From: Sediminicoccus sp. KRV36
GTDB lineage: Bacteria; Pseudomonadota; Alphaproteobacteria; Acetobacterales; Acetobacteraceae
Length of the DNA stretch: 64,000 nt
Reading direction: 5' to 3'
NCBI RefSeq assembly: GCF_023243115.1
Contig: NZ_CP085081.1
Location: 310,001-374,000 of the forward strand
Positions within the stretch are counted from its first letter, which is position 1. Each line of letters starts with the position of its first letter. The notes beneath the pieces were generated by a model, which was not told the DNA's origin, ran no database searches, and saw nothing but the letters and a program-made list of their open reading frames with translations. Below, piece after piece: positions 42,179-51,491 of this stretch. A program made the translations under genes and the position numbers.

Positions 42179-42259
42179 GGCGCGATCATGCGAACACGCC
42201 AGGGTTGTGTCGAGGGGAGACTTGCCGCCCTGGCGCAAAACCCGCAGAGGACACCCGCC

Positions 42260-43393
42260 ATGTCACCGCTGAACAACGCCCGCCGCATCGTCGTGAAGAT
42301 CGGCTCCGCCCTGCTGGTGGAGAAGGCCGAGCCGCGCCTCGCCTGGCTCGATTCCGTCGCCGCCGACATTGCGGCCCTGCGCGCGCGCGGCGTGGAGGTG
42401 GCGGTGGTGTCCTCGGGTGCGGTGGCCTTGGCGCGGGGCACGCTGGGGCTGACGCGCAAGACGCTGAAGCTCGAGGAGAAGCAGGCGGCGGCGGCCGTCG
42501 GGCAGATTCGCCTGGCCGGCGCCTGGGAGCAGGCGCTCTCGGCGCATGGGCTGCGCGCCGCGCAATTGCTGCTGACGCTCGAGGATAGCGAGGATCGCCG
42601 CCGCTACCTCAATGCCCGCGCCACATTGGCGACACTGGCGGAATTCGGCTGCGTGCCGGTGATCAACGAAAACGACACGGTAGCGACCGCCGAATTGCGC
42701 TTCGGCGACAATGATCGCCTCGCGGCACGCGTGGCGGAGATGATCTCGGCGGATGCGCTGATCCTGTTTTCCGACATTGACGGCCTCTACACCGCCGACC
42801 CGCGCCGCGACCCTGCCGCCCAGCATCTGCCGGTGGTGGAGCGCCTGACGGATGAGATCATGGCCATGGGGGGTGAGCCGCCGCCGGGCTATTCCTCCGG
42901 CGGCATGCGCACCAAGCTGATTGCGGCGCGGATCGCCACGGGGGCCGGTTGCGCGATGGCCATTGCGCTGGGCCAGGCCCCGCATCCGCTGGCGCGCCTC
43001 GCCGCGGGTGAGCGCTGCACCTGGTTCCTCGCCTCGCCCGAGGGGCGGACGGCGCGCAAGCGCTGGATCAGCGGCAGCCTGCAACCGCATGGCGCACTGG
43101 TGGTGGATGCCGGGGCGGCGCGCGCGCTGCTGCGCGGCGGCTCGCTGCTGCCGGCCGGGGTGCGGGCGGTGACGGGCGATTTCTCGCGCGGGGATCCGGT
43201 GAGTGTGACGGATGAGGCGGGGCGCGAATTGGCGCGCGGCTTGTCAGCCTATGATGCGGCGGATGCGGCACGTATCGCCGGCCACCGCAGCGCCGAGATC
43301 GAGGCGCTGCTGGGCTGGCGCGGCCGGGACGAGATCATCCATCGGGATGATCTGGTCCTCGCCTCCGATCGTGCCGTCGGAGACGGCGCGTGA
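42260..43393 (+). CDS. proB: Glutamate 5-kinase
   Basis: A 377-residue enzyme that makes glutamyl-5-phosphate in proline biosynthesis. The amino-acid kinase domain has [52 protein letters not shown] and [40 protein letters not shown] is the substrate region. A C-terminal PUA domain (about residues 280-365; [20 protein letters not shown]) completes the usual two-domain layout. The ATG at 42260 is clear. obg, its frequent neighbour, is absent; uppP follows 34 bases later. Confidence 0.95.
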   Translation: MSPLNNARRIVVKIGSALLVEKAEPRLAWLDSVAADIAALRARGVEVAVVSSGAVALARGTLGLTRKTLKLEEKQAAAAVGQIRLAGAWEQALSAHGLRAAQLLLTLEDSEDRRRYLNARATLATLAEFGCVPVINENDTVATAELRFGDNDRLAARVAEMISADALILFSDIDGLYTADPRRDPAAQHLPVVERLTDEIMAMGGEPPPGYSSGGMRTKLIAARIATGAGCAMAIALGQAPHPLARLAAGERCTWFLASPEGRTARKRWISGSLQPHGALVVDAGAARALLRGGSLLPAGVRAVTGDFSRGDPVSVTDEAGRELARGLSAYDAADAARIAGHRSAEIEALLGWRGRDEIIHRDDLVLASDRAVGDGA

Positions 43394-43427
43394 ATCGGTG
43401 GCGTTCGTCCTACCTGGAGAGCCTGTG

Positions 43428-44219
43428 ATGTTTGACGCATTCCTCATGGGCCTGGTCGAGGGGCTGACCGAATTCCTGCCCATCTCCTCCACCGGGCATC
43501 TGATCCTGCTCGGTGAGTTCCTGGGTTTCCAAGGGCCGCCGGGCAAGGTCTTCGAGATTTCCATCCAGCTGGGCGCCATTCTGGCCGTCATCGTCGTCTT
43601 CTGGCGCAAGCTGCTGGATGTGGCGCTGGGCATGTGGAAGCCGCGCACGCCGGAGCGTTATTTCGCGGTGAATATCGCCCTCGCCTTCCTGCCCGCCATG
43701 GTGATCGGCGCGACGCTGCACGGCACCATTACGGCGCTGCTGTTCAACCCCTGGGTGGTGAGTGTGGCGCTCATCATCGGCGGCGTGGTGATCATCGTGA
43801 TCGAGCGCACGATCCGCGTTCCCACCATCCGCTCCGTGCCCGAGATCGGGCCGCTGGCCGCCATCCTGATCGGCTTCGGCCAGGCCCTGGCGATGATCCC
43901 GGGAACGTCACGCTCCGGGGCCACCATCATCACAGCGCTGCTCTGTGGCGTGGATCGCAAGACAGCGGCGGAGTTCAGCTTCATCCTGGCGATCCCGACC
44001 ATGCTGGCCGCCACGGCCTATTCCCTGCTGAAGGCGCGGGACCAGCTCTCGTTCGACGGGATGGCGCAGATCGGCATTGGCTTTGTCACGGCCTTCCTTG
44101 TGGCGTTGGTGACGGTGAGGGCGGTGCTGGCGGTGATTGGGCGCATCGGCTTCACGCCCTTTGGCTGGTACCGGATTGCCATCGGCGTGGTGATGTTGGT
44201 CGCGCTCAGCCTGGGCTGA
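43428..44219 (+). CDS. uppP: Undecaprenyl-diphosphatase UppP/BacA
   Basis: A 263-residue membrane enzyme that recycles the C55 lipid carrier by hydrolysing undecaprenyl diphosphate. Motif 1 is GLVEGLTEFLPISSTGHLIL with the catalytic glutamates, and motif 2 is IPGTSRSGATIITALLCGVD; FGWYRIAIGVVML closes the protein. Eight hydrophobic helices are visible. GGAGA lies nine bases before the ATG at 43428. Location downstream of proB is probably incidental. Confidence 0.96.
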   Translation: MFDAFLMGLVEGLTEFLPISSTGHLILLGEFLGFQGPPGKVFEISIQLGAILAVIVVFWRKLLDVALGMWKPRTPERYFAVNIALAFLPAMVIGATLHGTITALLFNPWVVSVALIIGGVVIIVIERTIRVPTIRSVPEIGPLAAILIGFGQALAMIPGTSRSGATIITALLCGVDRKTAAEFSFILAIPTMLAATAYSLLKARDQLSFDGMAQIGIGFVTAFLVALVTVRAVLAVIGRIGFTPFGWYRIAIGVVMLVALSLG

Positions 44220-44402
44220 GCGCGCTGGACATGGGAGGCTCAGTCTGGGCGGAGCGCGCGGGCAGCGCCTGGCGCGGCTTCAATGGACCAGGCGGACCAG
44301 CCTAGCCCGGTCTCGGCGAAGCGGCGCGGCAACCGCGGCCCGTCATGCGGCGTTGCAGAAGGGACCGCAGTTGTGCGGCCGCCCCTTCCCAAGGAATTCC
44401 CC

Positions 44403-44570
44403 ATGCGCCTCTCCCACTTCGCCGCCATCGCCGCGACGCTTGCCGCCCCGCTGCTCGCGGCCTGCACCGTCAACAACCCGCCCGCTTCGCCCGTCGTGGT
44501 GCAGGAACGCGTGGTGGTCCCGAGCCAGACCGTGATCGCCCCGCCGGCCGTCGTGCTGCAGCGCTACTGA
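44403..44570 (+). CDS. Small lipoprotein
   Basis: A 55-residue protein consisting of a lipoprotein signal (RLSHFAAIAATLAAPLLAAC) and a short mature part rich in valine and proline (SPVVVQERVVVPSQTVIAPP). AAGGAA lies six bases before the ATG at 44403. Small lipoproteins of this form are frequent in Acetobacteraceae. Function unknown. It is 15 bases ahead of another exported protein gene. Confidence 0.75.
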   Translation: MRLSHFAAIAATLAAPLLAACTVNNPPASPVVVQERVVVPSQTVIAPPAVVLQRY

Positions 44571-44585
44571 GGCAGGCAGCGGGAC

Positions 44586-45023
44586 ATGCAACGCCTCTCC
44601 ATTCTGGCCACTGCAGTCCTGCTGCTGGCCACGCCCGCCCTCGCGCAGCCCGACAAGGGGAACACGCGCGAGGACGGGATCACCGAACAGCATCGTGAGA
44701 TGCGACGCCAGGGCGAAGCCTCGGTCCCGCATCAGAACCGCGAAAGCCGGCGCGGCGACGCCACGGCGCTGGAGACGGAAACCAGCCGCGAATGGCTGAA
44801 GGAGGCGCAGGACGCGCTGCGTGCCGGGCAATTTGGCCAGGCCAACGAGTATCTGGAACGCGCCGCGACCCGCCTGCTCAGCCGCAGCACAGAACCTTCT
44901 GTGGCTGCGGAGCCGATGCGCGACGCGCGCCTGGCTCATATCAGTGAGGCACGCGCGGCGCTGTATCGCAGGGACCGACGTGAAGCCTCGCGCCAGATCG
45001 AGATGGCGATTGTGGCGCGGTAG
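44586..45023 (+). CDS. Exported helical protein of unknown function
   Basis: A 145-residue protein with a Sec signal (LSILATAVLLLATPALAQ, cleavage likely after ALA). The mature part is strongly charged, with a glutamate/arginine-rich linker (EQHREMRRQGEASVPHQNRE) and then a tetratricopeptide-like helical segment SREWLKEAQDALRAGQFGQA, NEYLERAATRLLSR and AHISEARAALYRRDRREASR. It probably forms an envelope protein pair with the upstream lipoprotein. I do not recognise a named family. Confidence 0.72.
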   Translation: MQRLSILATAVLLLATPALAQPDKGNTREDGITEQHREMRRQGEASVPHQNRESRRGDATALETETSREWLKEAQDALRAGQFGQANEYLERAATRLLSRSTEPSVAAEPMRDARLAHISEARAALYRRDRREASRQIEMAIVAR

Positions 45024-45666
45024 TTTCGGGACCCGTTGAACGCCGTGCGGCCACGTGGCCGCGTGTCATTCTGATGTAGCGGAGGTTCGGCCCACCGCGT
45101 CCCAAGCCGGTACTACTTCGGACGCCAGCCCCGCCGCGCCTCCTGTCGCCGCGCGCCCCGCTGTGCTGCGCGTTGATGCGGCCGAATTTCCACCAGCACG
45201 CGAGCTCATCAGTGACGGCAGCGGTGGTCTGAGAGTCCGTTCAATAATCAGCGATGCGCGACGCGACGGAGCATCAGGGCGACCAGCGCAGCGTGAATCA
45301 TGGCATCGGACCGTTTGAGACGCCTCTCATCGTCGTCAGCGGATCATCCAGCGGGATGTGCACTCCACCATCCCGCGGCGCGGAATGACCTCCGAAGCCC
45401 ACCGCCTGGGCAACCGCTCGGGCTTGTCGCCTGGCAAGCCGACGCGGATTGTGGAGGATGGGCTGGCGATGCGTTGCGGCAGGCGCGGTGCCTTTGGTCC
45501 AGGATTGCGTGCCGGATGCGGGTGCTTGGGCTGTTGGGGTGCTGCGGCGCGTCCATTCTGGCGGGTTTGGGAATGGCCTTGGCGTGGCAGGACCGTGTTG
45601 CAAAGTGTTGCATCGGCTTGTAGGCATCGCGGTGAATATTTTGACGGCCATGCAAGGGTCAATTCA
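45024..45666. other. 643-base spacer before the surface-sugar cluster
   Basis: It contains a probable IS5-family remnant (listed separately) and several overlapping short frames on both strands that look like random open stretches. Toward the right end the sequence becomes less GC-rich (GAATATTTTG), and AAGGG precedes the first glycosyltransferase start. No other gene is supported. Confidence 0.5.
45231..45345 (-). mobile_element. Probable IS5-family remnant (transposase C-terminus and one end)
   Basis: On the minus strand a frame encodes SADDDERRLKRSDAMIHAAL followed by VALMLRRVAHR and a stop near 45249. This resembles the extreme C-terminus of IS5/IS1031-type transposases (SEAMIxxAMIxLMLRRLA). 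Just beyond the stop, GAGAGTCCGTTCAATAATCA (starting at 45231) looks like the terminal inverted repeat of such an element. The rest of the transposase is missing and an upstream stop closes the frame, so it is a decayed fragment. Confidence 0.42.
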
Positions 45667-46617
45667 ATGGCGACGGTCTCCATCCTGATTCCGAATTACA
45701 ACCATGCGCAGCATCTGCATCAGTCGCTGGGTGGCGCGTGCGGGCAGACCCGCCCTGCGGATGAGATTCTGGTGATTGACGATGGCTCCTCGGATGAGAG
45801 CGTTGCCGTGATCGAGGAGTTTGCCGCGCGCTTTCCGAATTTGCGGCTGCTGCGCAATGACCGCAATCGGGGCATGCAATACACCATCAACCGCCTGCTG
45901 GAGGAATCGCGGGGCGACTACATCGTCTGCGCGGCGGCGGATGATGAGCTGTATCCCGGCTTTCTCGAGGCGCATATGGCGGCGCTTTCGCGGCACCCGC
46001 AGGCGGGGATGAGCGTTTCCGAATACATGGTGCTGACGACGACGGGGCGGGTGATCAACCAGTCGCGCATGATGCCTGGCTCGTTCGGCTTGGCGCATCT
46101 GCCGGAGTTCATGCCGGCGACCCGGCTGCGCGAGGAGTTCGTCGATGGCTATGTGTGGATGACGTCCAACGCCATCGTGGCGCGGCGCGACGCGGTGCAG
46201 GCGGTGGGCGGCTTTATCGCGGCGCAGGAATGGCATTCGGACTGGTTCACCTATTACGCGGTGGCGCTGCGCCATGGTGTTTGCGTGGTGCCGGAGGGGC
46301 TTGGTGTGATCCGCGAGAGCCCGGGCGGTTATTCGGGCACTGGCATGCGCGATCCGGAGCGGCAGTCCCGCGTGCTGCGGGCGATCATTGATGCGGCGTG
46401 CACGCCGCCGAATGATGATTTGCGGGCGATTTTCCGTTGTGCGCCGGGGGCTTTGGCGGTGTTTGGCACGCAGATGGCGAAGGTGCTGATCAAGCAGCCG
46501 CGGCGATGGGACCTGGCGCTGGCCTATGGCAGCTTTCTGGTGCGGCGCTACCGCCGGATCATGGGCCTCTCCTGGCCGCGGTTTTTTGTCTATGGCCTGA
46601 AGCGCGCCCTGCGGTGA
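45667..46617 (+). CDS. Family 2 glycosyltransferase
   Basis: A 316-residue GT-A enzyme at the head of the sugar cluster. Motifs are TVSILIPNYNHAQHLHQSLG, ILVIDDGSSDESVAVIEEFA and YIVCAAADDELYPGFLEAHM (metal-binding DD), with a central ANAIV-type acceptor region (VWMTSNAIVARRDAVQAVGG). The ATG at 45667 has AAGGG nine bases upstream. The longer open frame from 45358 covers the spacer and is not family-like. It overlaps the next gene by four bases (GTGA). Sugar and acceptor unknown; O-antigen assembly is likely. Confidence 0.9.
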   Translation: MATVSILIPNYNHAQHLHQSLGGACGQTRPADEILVIDDGSSDESVAVIEEFAARFPNLRLLRNDRNRGMQYTINRLLEESRGDYIVCAAADDELYPGFLEAHMAALSRHPQAGMSVSEYMVLTTTGRVINQSRMMPGSFGLAHLPEFMPATRLREEFVDGYVWMTSNAIVARRDAVQAVGGFIAAQEWHSDWFTYYAVALRHGVCVVPEGLGVIRESPGGYSGTGMRDPERQSRVLRAIIDAACTPPNDDLRAIFRCAPGALAVFGTQMAKVLIKQPRRWDLALAYGSFLVRRYRRIMGLSWPRFFVYGLKRALR

Positions 46618-47801
46618 CGGGGACGGCGCGGCGGCGGGTTCTGCATGTCATTCCCAGCCTGGAGCAGGGCGGCGCGGAGCGGTTGCTGGCATCGCTGATC
46701 GAGGCTGCCTCGCCTGACATCCAGCATCGTGTGGTGGTGCTGTTTGACCGGGTGTTTTTTCGCCCGCCCGGCGCCGAGATCCTGTCGCTCAACCTGCCTG
46801 GCCGGGTGGGGCCTCGGCTGGCATTGGCCTTGCCCGGCGCGCTGCGGCGGCTACGCCGTATCCAGCGTGACTGGCAGCCCGATCTGGTGCAGGGCTGGCT
46901 GTATTACGGCAATCTGCTGGCGGCGATGGCGCGCAGCCCTGGCACGCCGGTGCTGTGGTCCATCCACAACACCAGTTTTGCGCCAGGTCTTGGGGCACTC
47001 AAGCTGCGCCTCGTGGATCAGATCTGCGCGCGCTGGCTGGGGCATGTGCCGGCCCGCGTGATCTATTGCGCTGACAGTGCGAGGCGCCTGCATGAGGCGC
47101 GCGGCTACGCCCCCGACCGCTCGGTGACGATCCTCAATGGCATCGAGACGACGCGGTTTCGCGATGACCCGGCGTTGCGGGCGGTCGGCCGCGCGCGGCT
47201 CGGGCTTGATCCGCGGGCCTGGGTGATCGGCCATTTCGCTCGCTTTGATGCACAGAAGAATTTTCCGCTGGTGCTGGAGGCGATCGCCCGTGCCCGCCCG
47301 GCGCTGCCGCCGATCGCCGTTGTGATGGCTGGCCGCGGGGTGGCCGACGCGCCGGCCCTGGCCGGGTTGGTGGCGCGGCACGGACTGGCCGATGTGGTCC
47401 GTCTGCTGCCGCCGCTCGACCATATGGAGGAGATTCTGCCCGCCATGGATCTGGTGCTGCTCGGTTCGGGCCATGGCGAGGCGTTGCCCATGATCGCGAT
47501 CGAGGCGCTGGCCTCTGGGCGGCGTCTGGTGGCGACCGCGGTGGGCGATGTGCCGGCGCTGGGGCTGCCAGCCGAGGCGCTGGTGGCGCCGGGCGATGTG
47601 GCGGGCTTTGCGACGGCCATCGTGGCGGTTGCCAACTCTGATGCTTTGACCTGGCGGGAGTTGGGCGCTGATACCCGTGCTCGCTTTGATCTTGGCCGTT
47701 GCGTCGCCGCGCATGAGGCGCTGTGGCGCCAGCCTGCCTTGGGTGCCGCAGCCTCCGTTGGGGGCGCCCTTGGGGCCCCGGTTGGCATGGACATGTCTTG
47801 A
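46614..47801 (+). CDS. Family 4 glycosyltransferase
   Basis: A 395-residue GT-B enzyme. It begins RRVLHVIPSLEQGGAERLLA, the GGxE acceptor loop of O-antigen and capsule GT4 enzymes. The donor half has VTILNGIETTRFRDDPALRA, WVIGHFARFDAQKNFPLVLE and MDLVLLGSGHGEALPMIAIE with ALASGRRLV (E-x7-E region). The start is a GTG overlapping the upstream stop, as expected in a translationally coupled pair. The C-terminal 25 residues are glycine/alanine-rich. Confidence 0.9.
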   Translation: MTGTARRRVLHVIPSLEQGGAERLLASLIEAASPDIQHRVVVLFDRVFFRPPGAEILSLNLPGRVGPRLALALPGALRRLRRIQRDWQPDLVQGWLYYGNLLAAMARSPGTPVLWSIHNTSFAPGLGALKLRLVDQICARWLGHVPARVIYCADSARRLHEARGYAPDRSVTILNGIETTRFRDDPALRAVGRARLGLDPRAWVIGHFARFDAQKNFPLVLEAIARARPALPPIAVVMAGRGVADAPALAGLVARHGLADVVRLLPPLDHMEEILPAMDLVLLGSGHGEALPMIAIEALASGRRLVATAVGDVPALGLPAEALVAPGDVAGFATAIVAVANSDALTWRELGADTRARFDLGRCVAAHEALWRQPALGAAASVGGALGAPVGMDMS

Positions 47802-47898
47802 TTGATGATTTAGCAGGCGCTGCTTGTGTGGGTTTATTTTTCGTTTTTGTGTGTTGGGTCATTTTGTTGGGTGCCGGCATGTTTTGGGAAGACGCAGC
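47802..47898 (+). promoter_or_regulatory. AT-rich leader before rfbF
   Basis: A 97-base gap with long T/G runs (TTTATTTTTCGTTTTTGTG near 47830), the most AT-rich DNA in this part of the window. It may hold an internal promoter for the CDP-sugar genes or mark a recombination joint of the cluster. No clear -35/-10 pair is identified. Confidence 0.35.
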
Positions 47899-48672
47899 AT
47901 GAAGGTGGTGATTTTGGCTGGCGGGCTTGGCACGCGTATTTCTGAGGAGAGCCACCTTCGTCCCAAGCCGATGATTGAGATCGGCGGTTATCCGATTTTG
48001 TGGCACATCATGAAGATCTACGCCTCGCAGGGGGCGACGGACTTTATCATTTGTGCCGGCTATCGCGGCTATATGATCAAGGAATACTTCGCGAATTACG
48101 TGCTGCATCGTTCGGATGTGACGATTGATCTGGCGGCGCATACGGTGGAGTACCACCGCAATTCGGCCGAGCCCTGGCGTGTGACCATCGTGGATACGGG
48201 TGCGGAGACCCTGACGGGCGGGCGGCTCAAGCGGATTGGACATTTGCTGACGCCGGGCGAGACCTTTTGCATGACCTATGGCGATGGGGTGGCGGATATT
48301 TCGCTGGAGAAGCTGTTGGCGCGGCATCGCGAATTGGGGGCGGCTGCGACGCTGACGGCGGTCAAGCCGCCTGGCCGCTATGGCTCGACGCGGATCGAGC
48401 AGGGGATGGTGCGTGAATTCCAGGAAAAGCCGGCGGGTGATGGCGGCTACATCAATGGCGGTTTCTTTGCGCTGGAGCCTTCGGTGCTGGAGACGATTCC
48501 GGGTGATCTGACGGCCTGGGAATCGGAGCCGCTGCAAGGTCTGGCGGCTGCGGGCCGGCTGGGCGCCTATCAGCATGACGGGTTCTGGCACGCGATGGAC
48601 ACGCTGCGGGACAAGAACCATCTGGAAGGGCTCTGGCAGGCTGGGCGCGCGCCCTGGAACACCTGGTCCTGA
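47899..48672 (+). CDS. rfbF: Glucose-1-phosphate cytidylyltransferase
   Basis: A 257-residue nucleotidyltransferase that makes CDP-glucose from CTP and glucose-1-phosphate. The start VVILAGGLGTRISEESHLRP with KPMIEIGGYPILWHIM is diagnostic of RfbF/DdhA as opposed to RmlA or GalU (TRISEES loop). FCMTYGDGVADISLEKLLAR and FINGGFF-like YINGGFFALEPSV complete the active site. GGGAAG precedes the ATG at 47899 by seven bases. First enzyme of the CDP-hexose route; rfbG follows after one base. Confidence 0.96.
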   Translation: MKVVILAGGLGTRISEESHLRPKPMIEIGGYPILWHIMKIYASQGATDFIICAGYRGYMIKEYFANYVLHRSDVTIDLAAHTVEYHRNSAEPWRVTIVDTGAETLTGGRLKRIGHLLTPGETFCMTYGDGVADISLEKLLARHRELGAAATLTAVKPPGRYGSTRIEQGMVREFQEKPAGDGGYINGGFFALEPSVLETIPGDLTAWESEPLQGLAAAGRLGAYQHDGFWHAMDTLRDKNHLEGLWQAGRAPWNTWS

Positions 48673-48673
48673 G

Positions 48674-49729
48674 ATGCCCGACGCTGCATTTTGGCGTGGC
48701 CGCCGGGTTCTGCTGACGGGCCATACGGGTTTCAAGGGGGCCTGGTGCATGGCCTGGCTGCGGCGCATGGGCGCTGAGGTGACGGGCTATTCGCTGGCGC
48801 CGGAAACCGCGCCGAACCTGTCCCGGCTGCTGGGCCTGGTGGATGGCGGGGCATCGGTGCTGGGCGATATCCGTGACGCGGCGGGGCTGGCGGCGGTGGT
48901 GGCGCGGGTGCGGCCGCAGCTGGTGTTGCACATGGCGGCGCAGGCGCTGGTGCGGCGCAGCTATGCTGCCCCGCTGGAGACCTTCGAGATCAATGTGCAG
49001 GGCACGCTGCGCGTGCTGGAGGCGTTGCGGGGCAGCCCGGGCCTTGAGGCGGTTCTCGTGGTGACCAGCGACAAGGTCTATGAGAATGACGGCAGCGGCC
49101 GGTTTTTCATCGAGACGGACCGGCTGGGTGGTTCGGATCCGTATTCGGCCTCCAAGGCGGCGTGCGAGATCGCGACGGCCAGTTTTGCGCGCAGCTTTGG
49201 CGGTGAACTGGGTGCGGTGGCGACGGCGCGCGCGGGCAATGTGATTGGCGGTGGCGATTGGTCGGCCGACCGGATCGTGCCGGATTTGTGGCGTGCGCAG
49301 CAGGCGGGGCGGCCGGTTTCGCTGCGCTACCCCTTGGCGACGCGGCCCTGGCAGCATGTGCTGGAGCCGATTGCGGGCTATCTGGATTTCATGGAGGCGC
49401 TGGCCCTGGGCCTGCGCGAGCCCACGCTGAATTTTGGCCCGCCCGATGAGCGTCCGGAGACGGTGAGTGCGGTGGCCGAGGCGTTCCAGTCGGCCTATGG
49501 CGCGCGGGGCCTGGGCTGGGAGCAGGCGCCTGGGGTGCATCTGAAGGAGGCGCCGACGCTGGCCATCAATGCCGGGCGCGCGGCGGGCCTGCTGCCCTGG
49601 CGGCCGCGGCTTTCCGCCGCCGAGGCGATCACCTGGACCGCCCAATGGTACGCTGCCTTTGATGCTGGCGTTGACATGGCGGCATTCACCGCGGCGCAGA
49701 TCGCCGCCTATGAGGATCGCCTGGCATGA
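48674..49729 (+). CDS. rfbG: CDP-glucose 4,6-dehydratase
   Basis: A 351-residue short-chain dehydrogenase/reductase that converts CDP-glucose to CDP-4-keto-6-deoxyglucose using bound NAD. The cofactor motif is VLLTGHTGFKGAWCMAWLRR (the TGxTGFKG form specific to RfbG). The catalytic region is VVTSDKVYENDGSGRFFIET and LGGSDPYSASKAACEIATAS (Y-x3-K); RAGNVIGGGDWSADRIVPDL is also typical. It overlaps the methyltransferase gene by four bases. Confidence 0.96.
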   Translation: MPDAAFWRGRRVLLTGHTGFKGAWCMAWLRRMGAEVTGYSLAPETAPNLSRLLGLVDGGASVLGDIRDAAGLAAVVARVRPQLVLHMAAQALVRRSYAAPLETFEINVQGTLRVLEALRGSPGLEAVLVVTSDKVYENDGSGRFFIETDRLGGSDPYSASKAACEIATASFARSFGGELGAVATARAGNVIGGGDWSADRIVPDLWRAQQAGRPVSLRYPLATRPWQHVLEPIAGYLDFMEALALGLREPTLNFGPPDERPETVSAVAEAFQSAYGARGLGWEQAPGVHLKEAPTLAINAGRAAGLLPWRPRLSAAEAITWTAQWYAAFDAGVDMAAFTAAQIAAYEDRLA

Positions 49730-50949
49730 GCCACAGCTGCCGCTTTTGCGCCGCCCCGCTGACGCGGGTGCTGGTTGATCTGGGCCATACGGCCCTGGCC
49801 AATTCCTATGTGACGCCGGGCACGCCTGGGCCTGACGCGGCCTATGAGCTTTGCGCGCGGGTGTGCGATGCGTGTTTCCTGGTGCAGGTGGCCGATGCGG
49901 TTCCGGCCGAGGCGATTTTTTCGGACTACGCCTATTTCTCCTCCTTCTCGACGGGCTGGCTGGCGCATTGCGAGGCCTATGCGGCGGCGATGACCGCGCG
50001 GTTCGGCCTGGGGGCGGGCAGCCGTGTGGTCGAGATTGCCTCCAATGACGGCTATCTGCTGCAGTATTTCGTGGGCCGCGGCGTGCCGGTGCTGGGCATC
50101 GAGCCTGCGGCCAATGTGGCCGAGGCGGCGCGGGCGCGCGGTGTGGCGACGGAGGTCGCGTTTTTTGGCCGCGCCACGGGGGAGCGGCTGCGCGCGGCGG
50201 GGATGACGGCCGATCTGATGGCCTCCAACAATGTTCTGGCGCATGTGCCGGACATCAATGATTTCGTGTCTGGCGTGCCGCTGCTGCTGAAGCCCGAGGG
50301 TGTCTGGACGATCGAGTTTCCGCATCTGCTGAACCTGATCGCGCTGGTGCAGTTCGATACGATCTACCACGAGCATTACTCGTATTTGTCGCTGCTGTTT
50401 GTCGAGAAGCTGCTGGCGGCGCATGGGCTGCGGGTGTTTGACGTGGAGCCGCAGCCGACCCATGGCGGCAGCCTGCGGGTGTTCGTCTGCCATGCGGGGG
50501 CGTCGCATGTGGCGATGCCGGGCCTGGCTGCGACGCGCGCGCGGGAGGCGGCGGCCGGGCTGGACCAGCCTGGCGCCTATGATGATTTTGCCCCGCGCGT
50601 GGCCAAGGTTCGCGATGACCTGCTGGCATTCCTGCGCGAGGCGCGCGCCGGGGGAAAGACGGTGGCGGCCTATGGGGCGGCGGCCAAGGGCAATACCTTG
50701 CTGAATTTCTGCGGCATCGCGTCTGACCTGATCACCTATGTGGTGGACAAGAACCCGGCCAAGCAGGGCAAGCTGCTGCCTGGCAGCCGGCTGCCGGTGT
50801 TTGGCCCGGAGAAGCTCTATGAGACGCGGCCCGACTACATCGTGATCCTGCCCTGGAATGTGGCCGAGGAGGTGGTGGCGCAAAATCCCGGGGTGCGGGA
50901 TTGGGGTGCGCAATGGGTGACGGCGATCCCCGGGCTGAAGCTGTTCTGA
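49726..50949 (+). CDS. NDP-4-keto-hexose C-methyltransferase (TylCIII/NovU-like)
   Basis: A 407-residue SAM-dependent methyltransferase with three parts: an N-terminal zinc domain (SCRFCAAPLTRV, VCDACFLVQVA), a central SAM fold (SRVVEIASNDGYLLQYFVGR, ADLMASNNVLAHVPDINDF) with the active-site YHEHYSYLSLLFVEKLLAAH, and a C-terminal domain (GKTVAAYGAAAKGNTLLNFC). This architecture belongs to enzymes that add a methyl group to C-3 of NDP-4-keto-6-deoxyhexoses. Following rfbF-rfbG, its substrate should be CDP-4-keto-6-deoxyglucose (inference). Confidence 0.9.
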   Translation: MSHSCRFCAAPLTRVLVDLGHTALANSYVTPGTPGPDAAYELCARVCDACFLVQVADAVPAEAIFSDYAYFSSFSTGWLAHCEAYAAAMTARFGLGAGSRVVEIASNDGYLLQYFVGRGVPVLGIEPAANVAEAARARGVATEVAFFGRATGERLRAAGMTADLMASNNVLAHVPDINDFVSGVPLLLKPEGVWTIEFPHLLNLIALVQFDTIYHEHYSYLSLLFVEKLLAAHGLRVFDVEPQPTHGGSLRVFVCHAGASHVAMPGLAATRAREAAAGLDQPGAYDDFAPRVAKVRDDLLAFLREARAGGKTVAAYGAAAKGNTLLNFCGIASDLITYVVDKNPAKQGKLLPGSRLPVFGPEKLYETRPDYIVILPWNVAEEVVAQNPGVRDWGAQWVTAIPGLKLF

Positions 50950-51491
50950 TGCGCATCGAGGCCCTGCCCCTGGCCGGTGCGGCGCTGATCCGCCTGGAGC
51001 CGCGGGCGGATGAGCGCGGCTGGTTTGCGCGCAGTTTTTGTGTGCGCAGCCTGGCGGCGCATGGGCTGCATGCCGAATATCCGCAGCACAATATTTCGTT
51101 CAACCGGCGCGCGGGCACGCTGCGCGGGCTGCATTTCCAGCTTTCGCCGCATGAGGAGGTGAAGATCATCTCCTGCACGCGGGGGCGGATTTTTGATGTT
51201 CTGGTGGATTTGCGGCCGGGTTCGGCCACCTATGGCCAATGGCATGGCGCTGAGTTGAGTGCCGAGAATCATGACCGGCTTTATGCGCCGGCGGGTTTTG
51301 CGCATGGCTTTCAGACACTTTCCGACGATGCGGAGGTGCATTACCTGATGGGTTGCGAATATGTGGATGGCGCCGCCGCCGGCATCCGCCATGACGACCC
51401 GACCCTGTCCATTCCCTGGCCGCTGCCGGTCAGCGCGATTTCCGAGCGCGATCTGGCCCTGCCGACATTGACGAAAGCCCTCGCCCGATGA
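50949..51491 (+). CDS. dTDP-4-dehydrorhamnose 3,5-epimerase-family protein (RmlC-like)
   Basis: A 180-residue cupin-fold sugar epimerase. The catalytic histidine is in GTLRGLHFQLSPHEEVKIIS; RGRIFDVLVDLRPGSATYGQ and LYAPAGFAHGFQTLSDDAEV are family blocks. In this cluster the likely substrate is a CDP-4-keto-hexose rather than dTDP-4-keto-6-deoxyglucose, since no RmlA or RmlB gene is present. Whether it epimerises C3, C5 or both cannot be told. It overlaps the upstream stop by one base and the next gene by four. Confidence 0.92.
   Translation: MRIEALPLAGAALIRLEPRADERGWFARSFCVRSLAAHGLHAEYPQHNISFNRRAGTLRGLHFQLSPHEEVKIISCTRGRIFDVLVDLRPGSATYGQWHGAELSAENHDRLYAPAGFAHGFQTLSDDAEVHYLMGCEYVDGAAAGIRHDDPTLSIPWPLPVSAISERDLALPTLTKALAR

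Noticed and set aside
45298..45651. 117-codon minus-strand frame in the spacer before the sugar cluster
   Set aside because: Proline/arginine-rich low-complexity sequence with no motif; probably a chance open frame next to the IS remnant.
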